A stretch of 64,000 bases of DNA from Symbiodinium natans (Eukaryota > Sar > Dinophyceae > Suessiales > Symbiodiniaceae): NCBI GenBank assembly GCA_905221605.1, contig CAJNDS010000766.1, positions 1 through 64,000 on the forward strand. The letters run 5' to 3'. The position numbers and the translations under genes were made by a program. Shown here one piece after another: positions 51,701 to 64,000 of this stretch (positions within the stretch are counted from its first letter, which is position 1; each line of letters starts with the position of its first letter). The notes under the pieces are model-generated. The model made no database searches, had not been told where the DNA came from, and worked only from the letters and a program-made list of their open reading frames with translations.

Positions 51701-54700
51701 ATCGCTTTGCCAATGCAACTCGCCATCAGTCAGCATATGGTATGGCCATCTTTTCAATTTCCCCTCAAAGAGTTTCGGCATGAGGGTAGGTTCAGAGTTG
51801 TTGACGCAGCTGGTAGCAAACCTGGTACTTCTTGCAGTCATGGCTCTACATTAGCGAGTATGAAAGTGCTCGCGCAAGCACAAGAATGTTGCGCAGAATA
51901 TATGGTTGCATTCCCAGCTCTGTTGTCATCTCACCGTGACCATTATCAGCACTCAGATGCCCATTTCCGGGATTTCTAGTGCCCTTGTCTGCATAGTATG
52001 TCAACTGGGACACGCAACCCTACCGCAGGCTCACAGGCGAATCATTGGACAGGAAGTCTTGAGGTAGCTTCTTTGAACTCGGATTTGTACACACGCGGTG
52101 GTGACGGCGGTTTGGGATCTTGGAACAAAGTTGGGATTGGTCGGGCCAGGCCGGCAATAGTGTCAGGGCTTCCATGCGGACCAACAAACGCTGAAGTCAC
52201 GCAGGTGGAAACTTTGGGTGTGGAGAGTTCCTTTCCAGTGTAATGTGACAGGTTTACAGCGAGAATGGGAGCACCCAATGTCAGATCCAGGAAGCGAATG
52301 ACTAGTAACTACGTAGTATTGGGGTATATTGGGTTGGTCTAGGGTGTGTTAGTGAGATTGGCCGCTTCACGTCCAGGGTCGACGTATGCTAAAGGGTCCA
52401 TTTAGTTCCATCCGTGGAACCTAGATCCCCAGTTTGCTGATTTGCACGCTCCCCTTCTTGGATCAACAGTGTTTTGTGCATTGCATTCGACTTGGGTTTG
52501 GGGTTGTTTTGTGTTTGAAGGGGTTGTGGGAAACAAGCTGCGAGCGAACTGGAACGGGAATGCATCGTTTGAAACGAGGTCTTGCGAGTCACCAGTGCAT
52601 ATGCCAGCTAGTGGCTTGAGGAGTAGTGCAGAAATCTTTCACAGTAGTTGTAATCGTGTAGGTGTTTTCCAATGCGCTCCCTGAGCTGCAATGTGTTCCG
52701 ACATTGCACCTTCGTTGGCTCATGATGTCAGATCTTGCAAGGCTTTGCGTGCAGATATCCGAGGACGGGCGTCAGGCTCCACAGCAGGGTGATGTCTGCC
52801 TTGCTCACATGGATCGAACTGAGTGATTAAGTCCAAGTGTTGGACTTGTGCTGCCATCACGGTGCCTTTTTTGTTGATCTGCAAAACCGTGGGACACTGC
52901 CAGTACTGGCATGGTTTCCAGACAGATTTCGGAATGTGTTTGCATTGCTGCTAGTGCAAGCCAACTGGTGAGTAAGGTCGGGGTCGCGCACTTCCAAAAA
53001 CATTTTCACACAGGATTTTGCACTCACAGCTGATCCAGACGATGTGTCGGCTGCAAGGCCAGTGATGCTTTCGATGGATCGGCAGCCACCTGGAGCCTCG
53101 TTTCAACCGAGATTTCAGATGTTGAGATTAAGATATAAGATGCCAACTCCATCGACATGCGGGGGGGGGTTTGTTTGCAGTTGCACCGAGGAGCCCTGGG
53201 AGGGCTTTCTGGGACTTGGCATCTGCAATGCACCTCGGAGACAAGATTTCCAGGATCTGCAGGTTGATACACGTTCTCAGAGGCCATGTCCATGCGGCTA
53301 TCCATTCTGCCAGGCTGTTACCTCCAGACGAGCAGCATCCAGTCTCCCCACATGAAGAGCAAGAAGAGGAGCACTGTGCAGGATGCAGCTTTCTGAAGAA
53401 ACGCTTCTTGCCGCTGAGCCTAGGACGCGGTGACCCGCCAAGCTCTTGAAGGGATCCCGCGAATCTTGGCTGCAGAGTTCTCCGTTCATCTCCGTTCATT
53501 TCTGGGGTGCTACAGGTGCAAACGACCACTTTCTAAGTCTTCACATGCTTCTGTGATGTTCTCAAGGAGGCCTTGAACTCCCCACAGCGGCCTTCGAAGG
53601 CGCTCTTGGGGAGGGTGGGGAGGCTGACATTGAGATCCGGAAAGCAAGAAGCCCGCAGCAGCGAAGTCCCAGGTTCGGACATCCCACTGGCGGCCTTCGA
53701 CGGGAAGAGCTGGACTGGTAGGGTCTTGGGTCGACATACATAGGGAATACGAGGCGCAAAAGCAAAATGCTTCGCTGGTTTCATGGCCATGTGGTCCTCA
53801 GCACGTAGCGCTTGTAACTTCCCGTAAGATTTAACACTGCTGCCAACTTGCACCCATCATGTGATCACACATGCACACAACAGCCTCCCCTCACATGTGG
53901 AGGCGGCGCAACCCGAAAAATCGATGACCACAAGCTTGCCAAGTCGAAAAAGACCAGACAGAGGCGTAGGATTACAAGCTTCTCGACGGAAGACAGCTCC
54001 ACGAAAGGCTGTGGGCGGCATGTGGGTCGGAACATTCAGGCGACATTCTGACGTTATTGCATGTTCTCAGGAAATAGCTACAGTTGCACATCTATATAGA
54101 TGCCCTGAATTTGGTACCAGGTTCCCTCGAGGATTTTGATTTGCAGGTAGCAGGTGGCGAGCATGGTGTTGAAGGCTTAGCAATGGAAGAGGCCTCACTC
54201 GCGGCATTGCCGGCTCCATCTACGTTCCACCACCTCACCGTCCAGTTTTGGAGTCGGCTTACAGTGTCGTTCTCCGACATACCATGTTGGATGCCATGTT
54301 CTCGGCAACTTTACCCCATCATCCCAGGCTCTGGACTCTCACTCCCAAGCCCCTGGTGGTTGTGGAGAAGAAACCTTAAGGAATGATTCGGAATGATCAT
54401 ACAAAATGTCAAGATGGCCATTCGGGTCCCAACGGCCTTCGCAAACTTACAAATCGGTTTTGCAGATGAGATCCCTCGCCAGGGCTTCCGTGACCTGTCC
54501 CTAGCTTACCAGTAGCTTACCTGGAATTGCAGGAGATGCTCACAGTGTGGGCAGCCGCCGAAGAACGAGGATCAGCTGTTTGTTAGCCCCATCTTCATGT
54601 GAAACACGTGCACACACGCTCACACACGTACGCACATGTACGCACACTCTGGGATGTGTGTCTCATGTGTCCCTTGCAGCAAGCTTCACAAAGCCTTGCC

Positions 54701-55580
54701 AGGAGCAGCTGCAATCCGCGGAGCGCCTGCTAGGCAGGCTGGCGGAGAAGACGCCTCTCGGCAAAACTCGAGCAGGGTAAGAACAGAAGACAAGGTGCCG
54801 GCTTGGGGAAACCTCTGACATGGAAAGGATGCCCAAGCAGACCGATCACAGTGGCAAGAACGGCACCAATTCTCAGGTTCTTCTCCCCATCTATGACACC
54901 GGCCCTCGGCTCCGTGCAGGGTGGGCTGCCTGGAGGCCAGAATCTGAAGATGGCACCATGGCAAAGCTGGCAAGAGCCCGTGAAGTCTTTCTCTTCGTCT
55001 TGGTATAAAATGAAATGCACGGATCCCAGATGATCCGAGTACTTCTAGCCCTTGAGCGAATCCTGCGCACTTCTGCGTATGAGGTAAAGCGCAGCTTCAT
55101 CCGCCGGGCTCTGGAGCTCGCCACCACTGCCTCCTTGGTGCTTGGTCCCCAACATTGGAGTGCCGCTCGCTTGTACTAGAAATGTGCAGAGCAGGTCGGA
55201 TGTTGGAGCAAAGTCGGAGGTTCCTGTGGCCGCTGCAACCCCTGTAGCCCAGAGTGCAGGTCCACTGGGCTCGGTTGTTGGTGGTTGACCTCTACATCTC
55301 ACGACTGAGTCCCTTGGAGCGAATCGGGGTTTTTTGCCGTTTGGCAGAGGCTACACAGGCTCCGTGATCCGAGAAGCAGGGGGCCCCTCGGTTTCTCTGT
55401 TTGGCTCTGCTTGGCTCTGCTTGGTTCTGAGGCTACGCTCCGATGGGTGCCCGCCGGGTCGAAGTGGCCTCTGGACTCCTCACGGGCTTGGAGGACATGC
55501 GCTCTGCTAAAAGAGGCAGCGAGACTGAGGGAAGGTGAGCGCAGAAAGGCCGGTTGGGATTCCTTCGTAACTTGCTGGGT
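48790..55580. other. Unassigned region
   Basis: Isolated protein-like stretches occur without motifs: around 48800-48950 plus (WPAVLRLRSAVAFATSSRLV), 51440-51608 plus (AFAAEDIGWVLTNGRNVVTG), 53225-53449 plus, 54100-54240 plus and 54820-55000 plus. C or G runs lie near 48986 and 53160. I cannot assemble any of them into a gene. Confidence 0.3.
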
Positions 55581-55581
55581 G

Positions 55582-55627
55582 TGTGAGTGAGTGAGTGAGT
55601 GAGTGAGTGAGTGAGTGAGTGAGTGAG
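55582..55627. repeat. (GTGA)n microsatellite
   Basis: Eleven tandem GTGA units followed by GAGTGTGTG. Confidence 0.95.
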
Positions 55628-58600
55628 AGTGTGTGAAAAGGTATGTTTGAGATGCTCCATTCCGGAGTGCATCTTTGTAGGAGTTGTGGGAGTGGCTCGC
55701 CTCATTGGGCTTAGCGCACGACCCGAGCTGCTTCCTCCTGACGCGGATGCAGGAGGCGCCGCTCGGAAGCATGAGTAAAAGGCCCTGAGCTGCAATGAGC
55801 TGCAGCGATTTCAGAATTGATGGGTCAGATTCTGGGTCAGCATGTCGAACTTTTCCTGCATGGCGTTGCTGAGGCTGCGATTGGTAGGCGTGCCGGGACT
55901 GTGCGGGAAGGACACTAGAAACGACGGCGGATTGGCCGCCGTGGAGCGGTGACTTTTTGGAGTGACTACCTTGACATAACTTAACCTTTGATGCCTTTTG
56001 TATGCAACATGTGACATGCAATGTGCAACACGCAACATGTCTCACACGTCAGCCCTCCAAGAGCCTGCATCCCTGGTCAGGGGCTGGCTCAGGGCATCTC
56101 CTCCCCCCAGAAATCCAGCGAAAGGTGAGGCGGTTTCCCGGCAGATGCATTTTCCATTGTCGGGACCAATTGTCGGGCATGCACGAGTCAGCGTGAGTTA
56201 GCACTCCCAGGTTGCAGAGCCTCATGGATAACTGCGAGAAACAGGCGCCAAGTTTCACTGGAACCATGGTTACAGTTACTTGTAGGCTAGATCTGCCATT
56301 CTGCACCACTTCTGTACCAGGTCGACATTCTCCCCATCCGGCCGCTGATCATTGATGGCAGCAGCTTGATCGCAAGTGAGGATGAAGAAGATGAGGCGAT
56401 TTGGGTCATGGTGTTTCTCAAAGCCTCGCCCTCTGGTCTGGGGTCTTGGGCTTGGGCTGCAATCCGGAGGTCTGAGGCGTGTGCGCAGCATCATGTTTTG
56501 AGCTTGCCGAGGTATCTCCTTCCAGTGATGAAGCTGAGGTTATCAGCTTCCACAGTTTCACCAGCTTGTGCCGTCGGCCAAAGACCTGCCACGCGCCTTC
56601 CAGAAAAGAAGAAGCACTGCGCATCACTGTGCTGAGTGGTTTTCTCTGATTCTAGTGGTTTTCTCTGATTCTGGCAAGTACAGCCAGATAGCTTTGGTGA
56701 AGCATGCACCGCAACATATTGCCTTGCATCTTTCCGTGTATCACTTCGAGATGCAGGCTACTTGGCTCCAGCGAGCATTAGCCCTGGGTCACGATAGTTA
56801 AGATTTCAGAAGTTGCATGAAGTTGCTAGACTCAGACTGCTAGACAAACACGCAAAGCTTCATGATTCCGAGTCCCAATCCGGAAGCTAGCAATCTCCAA
56901 CTCTCTGGTGCAGCTTGCTTCACTGAGTGCAGGTTCCCATGACCATTGCTCTAAATGCTCTAGCAATGGCGACGCCTGCAGCACCTGCGTTTGCGGTGTT
57001 GCACACCAAGCTGTTAGACGCGTGAGGCGCTGCATCTTCTGTGACACATTTTCAGGCTGTACGCGACTACAGCCTGACACCGGCTTTCCCGGATTCAGAC
57101 TGGCGCTTATTTTCGGGCTCACGAGGCAATTGCTAGACTCGTGGGCTGCATCGCGCACGTTTGCCCAGCGAGTTGTTGGCTTCGGGGTAATGTACGATTA
57201 TTACACTGTGTACTTTAGTTATATATTCTTATACCAGTCTATTATGGCATTTTGCATTCTCATGATCACTTCATGGTCCCCTCTGGGGTCCTTAAAGACA
57301 TTTCGAGGCTTCGAGGCCAGGCTTGCTATGTGTTAGCAAGCGCCTGAAGCCTCCATCGCACACTGCTGTCAATTTGCATTCCCCTGACATGTGCCAACAC
57401 GTAGCCGAATTAGTTGCACCTGCCTGCTTCTTCCGATGTTTCTCATACAGCTAGATAAGCCCTATCAAACTCCGTTAACAACAAAACATGAACCATGCTG
57501 TCTGGCCCAGAAGCGTTTGATGTTCCCGGAGGTCTCCATGCCACAGAACGCAGCACGGTCCTCTGGTGCCAAGCAGATGACCTCAGGAGCGTACTCTGTA
57601 ACAGAGTGTGGCTTTCCCCTCATTTCCGAGGACTGGGATACCAACCCTGAGCTGGAGAGTGCCGTATGGCAGGCAGGTTGGTTGTTGGCTTCCACTGCTC
57701 CTGCTAGGTTGAATAATATTTGTATAATCATCATTTGGGTGGACATCCGCCCGCGCACAATGCGAGGCCACACAAAGACTTCCGCCAGCGGTTTAGCTGC
57801 CGAGTTTATTGGATGCGGAGAGACCCGTTGACTCATTTCAACATCTTGTGTTTTGCTGTGGAGTGCAACAGTGCATCATTGCTCAGTCTGTTATCCCAGC
57901 GTTTGGTGGCATTTTGCGTTGCTTAGCTGTAGATGCTCGCAGATGTCTAAAAAGATGTACGGCTTCATGAAGCGGACGTGGGCCACGGCAGGGCGCTTGC
58001 TTGACTGGCTTTTGCGATTGCTGAGACTGTTGTTGCTCCCCGACCTCTTGCGGTTAAGCAATTTTTTCCCTGAACTTGGGCACAGGCACTTGCCAAGCTG
58101 CGCAAAGATGACAGAGTTTGAGCCCTTGCTTTGAGTTTTACAATGGCTTGTCCGAAGCTGGAGTTGCTTTGCCGTGTTGCATTGTGGAGCCTTGAGGCGC
58201 CGAATCGACCAGAGGTGGGGAGCGGAAGGTCGTGGTTGCAACGTCCGGCTGTCCACTTGTGTCAGGATCGCCGAACCCACTTCGTCAAGGTGCCCCGTCT
58301 GCCTTTTGACAGAAAGTGCCTCCAAAGTGAAGTAATGTTCAGTAGCTGGGGCAAGCGGGCTTTGTAACCCAACTTCCATCTTGGACTGCACGTCAAGCCC
58401 GCGAAACAACAACTTTCACGGGTTGCTTAACATAGTTTGTCTCCAGTCCAAGGAAGCTTAAGGTCCTAGAGAGCAAGGCGACCTTTGCAGATGTCTTCAT
58501 CTGCCGCCCGCAGGCGTGGATTTCCGACACGCTCTGGAGACTTTACCAAGCCGGTGACAGCCCCGTCCTTGGTCGTTCGCACGCACTCGGCAGATCCTGT

Positions 58601-59170
58601 GATGGAGGGATGGCCCATTCTTTAGAGATTCCTCTTCCTGTCCAAAGTGCGGCTCAGACTGGTCGGCCGATCCAGCCAGCATGGGCATCGACACCTCCGA
58701 GGCCCGTTGCTCGTGTCATGAGGGGCTCAAGCTCAAGGGTGAACACTGCACAATAATTTCACTAGGACAAGCCAGGGCCAGAAGGGCCCGTCTGTAGCAC
58801 TGGCTACAGGCAGAGGACATCTTCAGCAGAGTGGGGAGGCTCAGCTGCTCCGGGCTGTTCTGGACAAGAAGCTTCGCAGGCGGTGACAGTGCCCTTCAAA
58901 ATATCTTGCAATGGCGCGTTGCTTTGCGCGGCCACATGCCCTTTGAGCCCCAGCTTGTGCCCTTGCATGCCGTGTGGAACGCGAGGTCCTTTCGAAGCCT
59001 CGTGTGCTTCCCGACGAGGTGCACTTGCGGATGCTTCCGAACTGCCCATGTAATCCCATGCAACTGGCACTTGTCTCAGCATTGCGACAGGCAGGGGGGC
59101 GCTTGCCTGTGCCCCCTCGACAATGGCATGCCTCGGCCCCGGCTTTCTCCGATCCAGTGAGAACTTGCAG

Positions 59171-59238
59171 TTGTAACACATTGTAACACATTGTAACACA
59201 TCGGAACACATCGGAACACATCGTAACACATTGCAACA
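59171..59238. repeat. 10-bp tandem repeat (TTGTAACACA)
   Basis: About seven units of TTGTAACACA with variants TCGGAACACA and TCGTAACACA. Confidence 0.9.
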
Positions 59239-59709
59239 TCTCACATTGCGATGGCACCGAGGTGGTGACTCAGACCGTCGAGGAGTGGATCGGAGGGGTT
59301 TGGTTTCTCCGGGCCCGCTGTTGCAGCGATTCGCATCTCAGGACACCTTCGAGGAGTTGTCCGAGGTGGGCTGCGAGCTGCCGACAAAATCCCGGAAAGA
59401 ATCTGCTTGAGTTCTGCTGTTTTGAGATTTGAGGAGCTACTGAGGAGCTTTGAGTCCCCTCAGAGCGACTATCAATTGTGCCTTGTGAAATGTTGCGAGG
59501 CTAGAGTTGCGGACACCGCGGACGGCAAGAAAAAGAAACGAGCCTCGGCGTGCTTTGGTAAGATCTTGCAAGATGGTGTGCAAATGGGGATCTTTTTCTG
59601 AGTCCTGCTACGCTCCCGTGTCACCAGCATCACAAGCACATGGTATTCTATTCTTGTCGAGCGGCTACTTGGAGCGGTGCTTACTTCATTGCCTGAGCAA
59701 AAGGCAATG

Positions 59710-59823
59710 TGGGGGTTTACGGAAATAGGGGACCCCTAAAAGACCCCAAATGGTAGGATTCCCTTATGATAGGGACCCCAATAAGGTACCCCAATAAGGT
59801 ACCCCGAATATCGTAAACCCCCA
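59710..59823. repeat. 114-bp fold-back segment with 12-bp inverted ends
   Basis: TGGGGGTTTACG at 59710-59721 and CGTAAACCCCCA at 59812-59823 are perfect inverted repeats. Inside are a second palindrome (CCCTTATGATAGGG) and a direct repeat (AATAAGGTACCCC twice). It may be a very small MITE or a strong hairpin; no clear target duplication is seen. Confidence 0.7.
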
Positions 59824-61199
59824 TGTGGCAATACGGGGGCCTCTTTGCTAGCCGGGGGCACCAAAACGGGATCGCGCTAGAGAGGGCCAGAGCCGACTCA
59901 GACCTGCCACCGAAAGTCCAAAAGAGAACAGCCGAATCCCACCCATCCCACTTTGACTCCCTGAAGAATCACCTGACACCTCAAGATTGTGTGAACACTC
60001 TCCTACATCAAGCCGCCCTTCATCCTAGGACCAGCGAAGCCGAAGCCTATCAGAGGCCTGGTCTCTTGGTTTGTTTTTTTTGAAAGAGTAGCAGCCGCGA
60101 GTCGTCCTTTCTCTCCAGTTGGCCCTTTGACAGCTTGTGGATATTGTAATCTCAGAAGATGCGCACAAAGAGCACGCGTGCCAAATCGTTGTACACGCTT
60201 GTGCGAGCCGCCTCGGCGGTGCACGGCCTGTAGATATTTGCAGCGACCGCGGGTCGAGGAAGAAGAGGCGCCGGAGAGCGGCCGGCCCGTAAACGGGGCG
60301 GGGTCTGGGATGAAGTAAGGTGGGAGGGTTCTTCGCTCTCGGCCCCCATGGCTGGTCTCCAATGATTAGGGGGAAGGATGTTCGAGACGCCTTTCGGGCC
60401 TTCTCGCGATGCATGGCAGAGGCTACAAGCCCGAGCCTGCCCGGACCTGTGCGGGGCTCAGCTGCCGGAAGAGGGTCCAAGGGCATTCTGCAGGATGACT
60501 TCCAAGTCAGTTCTCAGTGTGTTTAGAGCAGCAGTTATAGCAAATCACCCAGCAAAATAGACCCAGCAAAATGCAATCTTTTGCGTTGAAGGTGGCTTCT
60601 GGCGTTTACAGAGATCAGTTCACAGTAGGGCCGTGAGAGCATGGGCCGGACATGGCCGGCCAAGTGTCGAGTGCACCTTCGTCGAGTCAAATCAGTGCCA
60701 GTGACGGTGTGTACAGAGCCCATGTGGTGGCAGTGACAGGCTTTCGAGTCGAGTCCGAAGGGCCCCAGAGACCGTGTTGAAGCCACGCAGGTCTGATCGT
60801 ATCCAGTCTTCAAGCTCTTGCCATATGGAGTTCCTCTGCACACTCAAATGGTTAAACCCTTTGATGCTAGCTGCTAGTCGAAAGCACTCGCCTAAGATGC
60901 TGCTTCCTCGCACGAGTCTTGGAATGCCAAAGCCAGGTCCCCAGGTCAGACAGAAAGTTGATGTTGTCAGTTTGAACAAGATCTGCGGCCATGATTTGTT
61001 GTAACCGGAATCGCATGTCTCACATGGTTCTGTGAACTCAACAATCGCAATATCGGAGTAGCTGTGTCACCGAAATATGGTTGATACTGTTGAGGCCGAC
61101 ATACCGTTCTGGGCGAGGAAGTGCTCTGGCGGAACAAAGTCGTGCTCAAGTTGGGGGTGCTTCTAAGAATTCCCTGAGAATTCTTCCCGGTGTTTTGCC

Positions 61200-62372
61200 A
61201 TGCCCAGTGAGCGAAGGGCACGCCCGGGGGGCCTGAGGATGTGGGACCGAGACAACGACACAGCTCCTCAGCGTTGGCAAGGAGTTGCGCTGCGCGGCGA
61301 AGAGTTCGAGAGCTGCCCCGATGCCTTTTTTTGCACATTGTGTGTGTGCAGGAGAGGACCAGAGCAAAGACTCTGGAGTGAAAGGCAAGGGCAAAGACAG
61401 AGGCAAGGACAAAGCAAACGAGAAATACGAGAATGGCAAGGACAAAGGCAAGGGAAAGGGAAGAGGCAAAGACAAGGGCAAGGATTTCCAAGAGCGGTGC
61501 AAAAGCCAGGGCCTCAGCAGGACTCTTCGCAGATGGCGGAGAGTCTTGCGTGCAACGACCTCTCACTGCTTGTGTCAGAGTTCTTCGGAGCCTTGCCATC
61601 CCAAACAGACATGCCAGCTCATCTTCAATTCTTCAGATCCCCGATCGCAAGATGCAACAAGCTAGCAGAGTCGAGCACCAGCGCAACGTTTGTGCCCACG
61701 ACAGGCGCTTCTCCTTTGCGGCCTTGCTCCAGGCGTTCTTCTTTGTTGTTGTCTTCTTCGTGCAGCTTCCGAGAATTCCACGAAGTGGCGAAGCCAGTCC
61801 TGCATGGTCCGGGCAGGTCACGAAGCCGCGAGGACAGGCTCGGAGGCAGCCGAGCATGGGCGCACATGTGCTTGAAGCCTGGAGGGTCACCAGCTTCATT
61901 TCTCACCTCAGGGCCGGGCAAGCTCGTTCTACATCGAAGCCGTTCCTGGGGAGGTCGGGAACGGAGCCGACGTTTGGACCTAAGCGTATCCACCTCAACT
62001 CACAACACGCGACAGGCGCTGTGTGAAGATGCAGCCAAGGAAGATTCCCTGTGGGGAGAATGCCTTACTTTGATGGAGGCTGGTGCCTGCAGTAGTTGTC
62101 TTCCAGTATGCTATCAATGGGGAATTGTGGACTGCACCACGGCGGATGCATGCCTCGTCTGCAGTAGGCTCAGTAGGCATTGGTGGCATAAACTGCTGTT
62201 GTTTCAGAGGCAGCCGGCACCGAACTTCGCGAAGCAGGCGCCGAGATCGGCACCGAGGTGCCTCCGCCCCCCCCCCCCCCCCCCCCACTCCTCCCCTTCC
62301 TTCCTGCGAACGCAACAACTGCATACACATCCGCGTCATCCTCTCTTTTTCTTGTTCTGCCAGCTTCTTTGA
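61200..62372 (+). CDS. Candidate exon region, Lys/Gly-rich then helical protein
   Basis: A 390-codon frame is open, but the coding signal changes frame. In the frame of 61285-61665, residues about 25-80 form a Lys/Gly/Asp-rich low-complexity stretch (GKGKDRGKDK, GKGKGRGKDKGKD). In the 61200 frame the stretch MAESLACNDLSLLVSEFFGA (from about 61533) looks like an exon, preceded by CGCAG. These are best read as two separate exons. No family is recognised. Confidence 0.3.
   Translation: MPSERRARPGGLRMWDRDNDTAPQRWQGVALRGEEFESCPDAFFCTLCVCRRGPEQRLWSERQGQRQRQGQSKREIREWQGQRQGKGKRQRQGQGFPRAVQKPGPQQDSSQMAESLACNDLSLLVSEFFGALPSQTDMPAHLQFFRSPIARCNKLAESSTSATFVPTTGASPLRPCSRRSSLLLSSSCSFREFHEVAKPVLHGPGRSRSREDRLGGSRAWAHMCLKPGGSPASFLTSGPGKLVLHRSRSWGGRERSRRLDLSVSTSTHNTRQALCEDAAKEDSLWGECLTLMEAGACSSCLPVCYQWGIVDCTTADACLVCSRLSRHWWHKLLLFQRQPAPNFAKQAPRSAPRCLRPPPPPPHSSPSFLRTQQLHTHPRHPLFFLFCQLL
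62266..62286. repeat. Poly(C) run
   Basis: About 20 consecutive C on the plus strand, followed by ACTCCTCC. Confidence 0.9.
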
Positions 62373-63753
62373 AGCCCTCTTTTGAAGCCCAATTTTGAAG
62401 CCTTGTCTTGCGGAGGAGGCCGGCGGCGGACGTCAAGGAGGTCCCGGGCACCGCGCTCCGGCGGGCGAACTGCCCGGGAAGGCCAGAGCTGCAGGGAACT
62501 GAGCAGAGAATAGCGGAGAGAGGTGCTGAAGGAGATTTTCCCCATGGTTTTTTGTGTACACTAGGGCGCCGTCGTGGATGCCTGATCTCGTGTGTCGTTT
62601 CTTGCAGACTTGTATAAGATTTCATGGAAACTATTCCTTTGTGGGAATGTCTCCCTGCAAACTTGAGAGTGCCGCTGCTGATCTTGCATGTATGCCCCAT
62701 GTTGAGTGGGAGCCTGGCTCAGATGCTCGGCGGGTTAAACTCCCGGAGTCTCGACGGAGCCGAAGTGCGAAGCGAGGCAGGATGCGAGGGGACGCTTTGA
62801 GAGCTCGATGAGTCTTCCTTGCGTACCCGGGTCTCCTTTAGCGGTGCCCTTATAAGCTGGCCAGAGAAGCGCTTCTAGTATGTGGAGAGCGTGAAGTCTG
62901 ATTCAGGCTTGCAATCTTTCGGCCGCATCCTCAGGATTTTTTCCACAAAAGACTGTGCCACGAAGGCAGTTCTCATGCTGATGCTGTATATGCTGTTTGT
63001 TCTTCCATGCCATGAGTTTCACGCAAGAGCCGCTTGTGGGTCTGATGATCATTCTCGTCGGCAACCATCCTTCTGCATCCTGCAACATCGTTCTCGCCCT
63101 GGAACCGCTTAGTTGCACTTTACATCACTTTTCTCAACAAAACTATAAGGGTAGGAAGAAAGTTTCAACAATGCAAGACTTCCCGACAGTGTCGGGGGGA
63201 TTCGGAGCCGCCAGAATGATCGAGGCAGACTGCTCTGGCGACCATGGGTTTGGGGCCTCCTTTCACCATGGCCCTGATGTCCCACCGAAGGAGGGTTGGG
63301 GAGCAGGGGGGGGTGGGGGGGGGGGGTGTGTGGCGGGAAAAGACCACCTCCGCTCTTGTCGGTGAGATGGTGACCCAGGGCAGATCTTTCTTCCAAAGCT
63401 GGCAAGCGAGATGCCCAACGCCACGATTCTAAGTCGCCAAGAATGTGCTGCCTAGATTTGCAGAAGCACACGAACCGTCTGGAGCTCTGTGCTTGAGAAG
63501 TCATCATGCCCGGAGACTTGGGAAGGTAGCACTCGAACGCTAGGATCTTCCACAAGCCAAATGTGTCGCAGTGCACGACACTACGACACTACGACACTAC
63601 CGAGGATCGCACCGACCACCGGTGTCACCGAAGGTCGCGAGGAAAGAGGTTGGGTTGGTTGTGTTCTCAAGCCATTGAGTTACCCAGCCACTCTGCATCC
63701 TCGGACGGGGAGTAATTCAGGTGTCTTGCAATGTTTCGTCCTTTGCGTGCCAG

Positions 63754-63975
63754 GCGAGGCTTGTGGAGGCTTTAGAGCCAACCGCTCAGTGCAAGGTGAA
63801 ACCTGTGAAGGCGCGCGCTTGTTGCGATGTCTTGCGGGATTTTGCAGAGCTTTTTGAGGGGACCTATGCCATGCCAGGATCGCAGCCGAAGCTCCAGCTA
63901 TTCCTCCTACACGAGCATGGAGACGAGGCCTCACTCTCCATGTCGAAGATTTTGAAGAACGTGCTCTCTGCATGA
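63754..63975 (+). CDS. Candidate terminal exon, unknown protein
   Basis: After GCCAG|GCGAGG near 63753 a frame of about 73 codons runs to TGA 63973-63975. It is well balanced, with ACCDVLRDFAELFEGTYAMP and KLQLFLLHEHGDEASLSM. It looks like the last exon of a plus-strand gene whose earlier exons I cannot place. No family is recognised. Confidence 0.4.
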   Translation, partial: ARLVEALEPTAQCKVKPVKARACCDVLRDFAELFEGTYAMPGSQPKLQLFLLHEHGDEASLSMSKILKNVLSA

Positions 63976-64000
63976 CTCTGGTTTGGGGTGCCAAAGTTAG

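Larger units (their letters stand above)
55630..61190. other. Unassigned region
   Basis: Opposing frames overlap (56366-56635 plus, 57391-57831 plus against 57836-57465 minus, 59244-58804 minus) with no recognised family. The minus frame at 57836-57465 is the most even in composition. A tandem 19-bp duplication (AGTGGTTTTCTCTGATTCT) lies at about 56634-56672. Confidence 0.3.

Noticed and set aside
53510-53853. Minus-strand frames with a possible kinase-like phrase (DVRTWDFAAAGFLLSG)
   Set aside because: No other kinase motif occurs nearby on the strand, and the plus strand is equally plausible.

Overview
The window reads as nuclear DNA of a dinoflagellate, most likely of the Symbiodiniaceae type (inference). 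Three independent signs support this. Copies of the 3' part of the dinoflagellate spliced leader are embedded in the DNA (18037-18086 and 22611-22626). There are TTTAGGG telomere-type repeats (17783-18018). A split MAP kinase gene (37321-41551) has introns that mostly begin with GC instead of GT and end in AG, usually followed by G. A 100-base N gap (17344-17443) means the two sides are joined only by scaffolding.

Layout. 1-5045: a low-complexity start, an AT-rich decayed island (about 420-1300), a probable Gag-like remnant on the minus strand (2117-2389) and unassigned DNA. 5046-15197: a higher-order tandem array of four blocks (A about 500 bp, B GT-rich, C, D), in which the number of A copies falls 3, 2, 1.2, 1 from left to right. 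Its left edge carries a 793-bp terminal-inverted-repeat insertion (6241-7033) with a TA duplication, and three empty sites are preserved in the other repeat units. 15951-16440: a frameshifted Ty1/copia reverse transcriptase. 16468-18018: (CTA)n arrays, an AT-rich patch, the gap and telomere-type repeats.

18037-34373: a 16.3-kb LINE-like retrotransposon bounded by a perfect 13-bp direct repeat. It begins exactly with three nested spliced-leader copies, as expected if its RNA was trans-spliced and reverse-transcribed repeatedly. It carries an OTU-protease-like ORF, an overlapping Cys/His-rich ORF, an ORF with a ZZ-like zinc finger and a kinase-like C-terminus, a long middle region, an APE-type endonuclease and a reverse transcriptase with YMDD and a terminal CCHC finger. 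Endonuclease and RT are separated by about 500 bp of AT-richer non-coding DNA. A further spliced leader lies inside the element, and a second copy of the same junction 7 kb downstream retains a plausible unspliced acceptor.

34387-64000: mostly single-copy DNA with microsatellites. The one gene recognised with confidence is the ERK-type MAP kinase (TEY activation motif), built from at least 20 very small exons. The rest (41.6-64 kb) holds only short candidate exons with no recognised family. Dinoflagellate genes made of 15-80 nt exons are easily missed by eye, so absence of a call there is weak evidence of absence.
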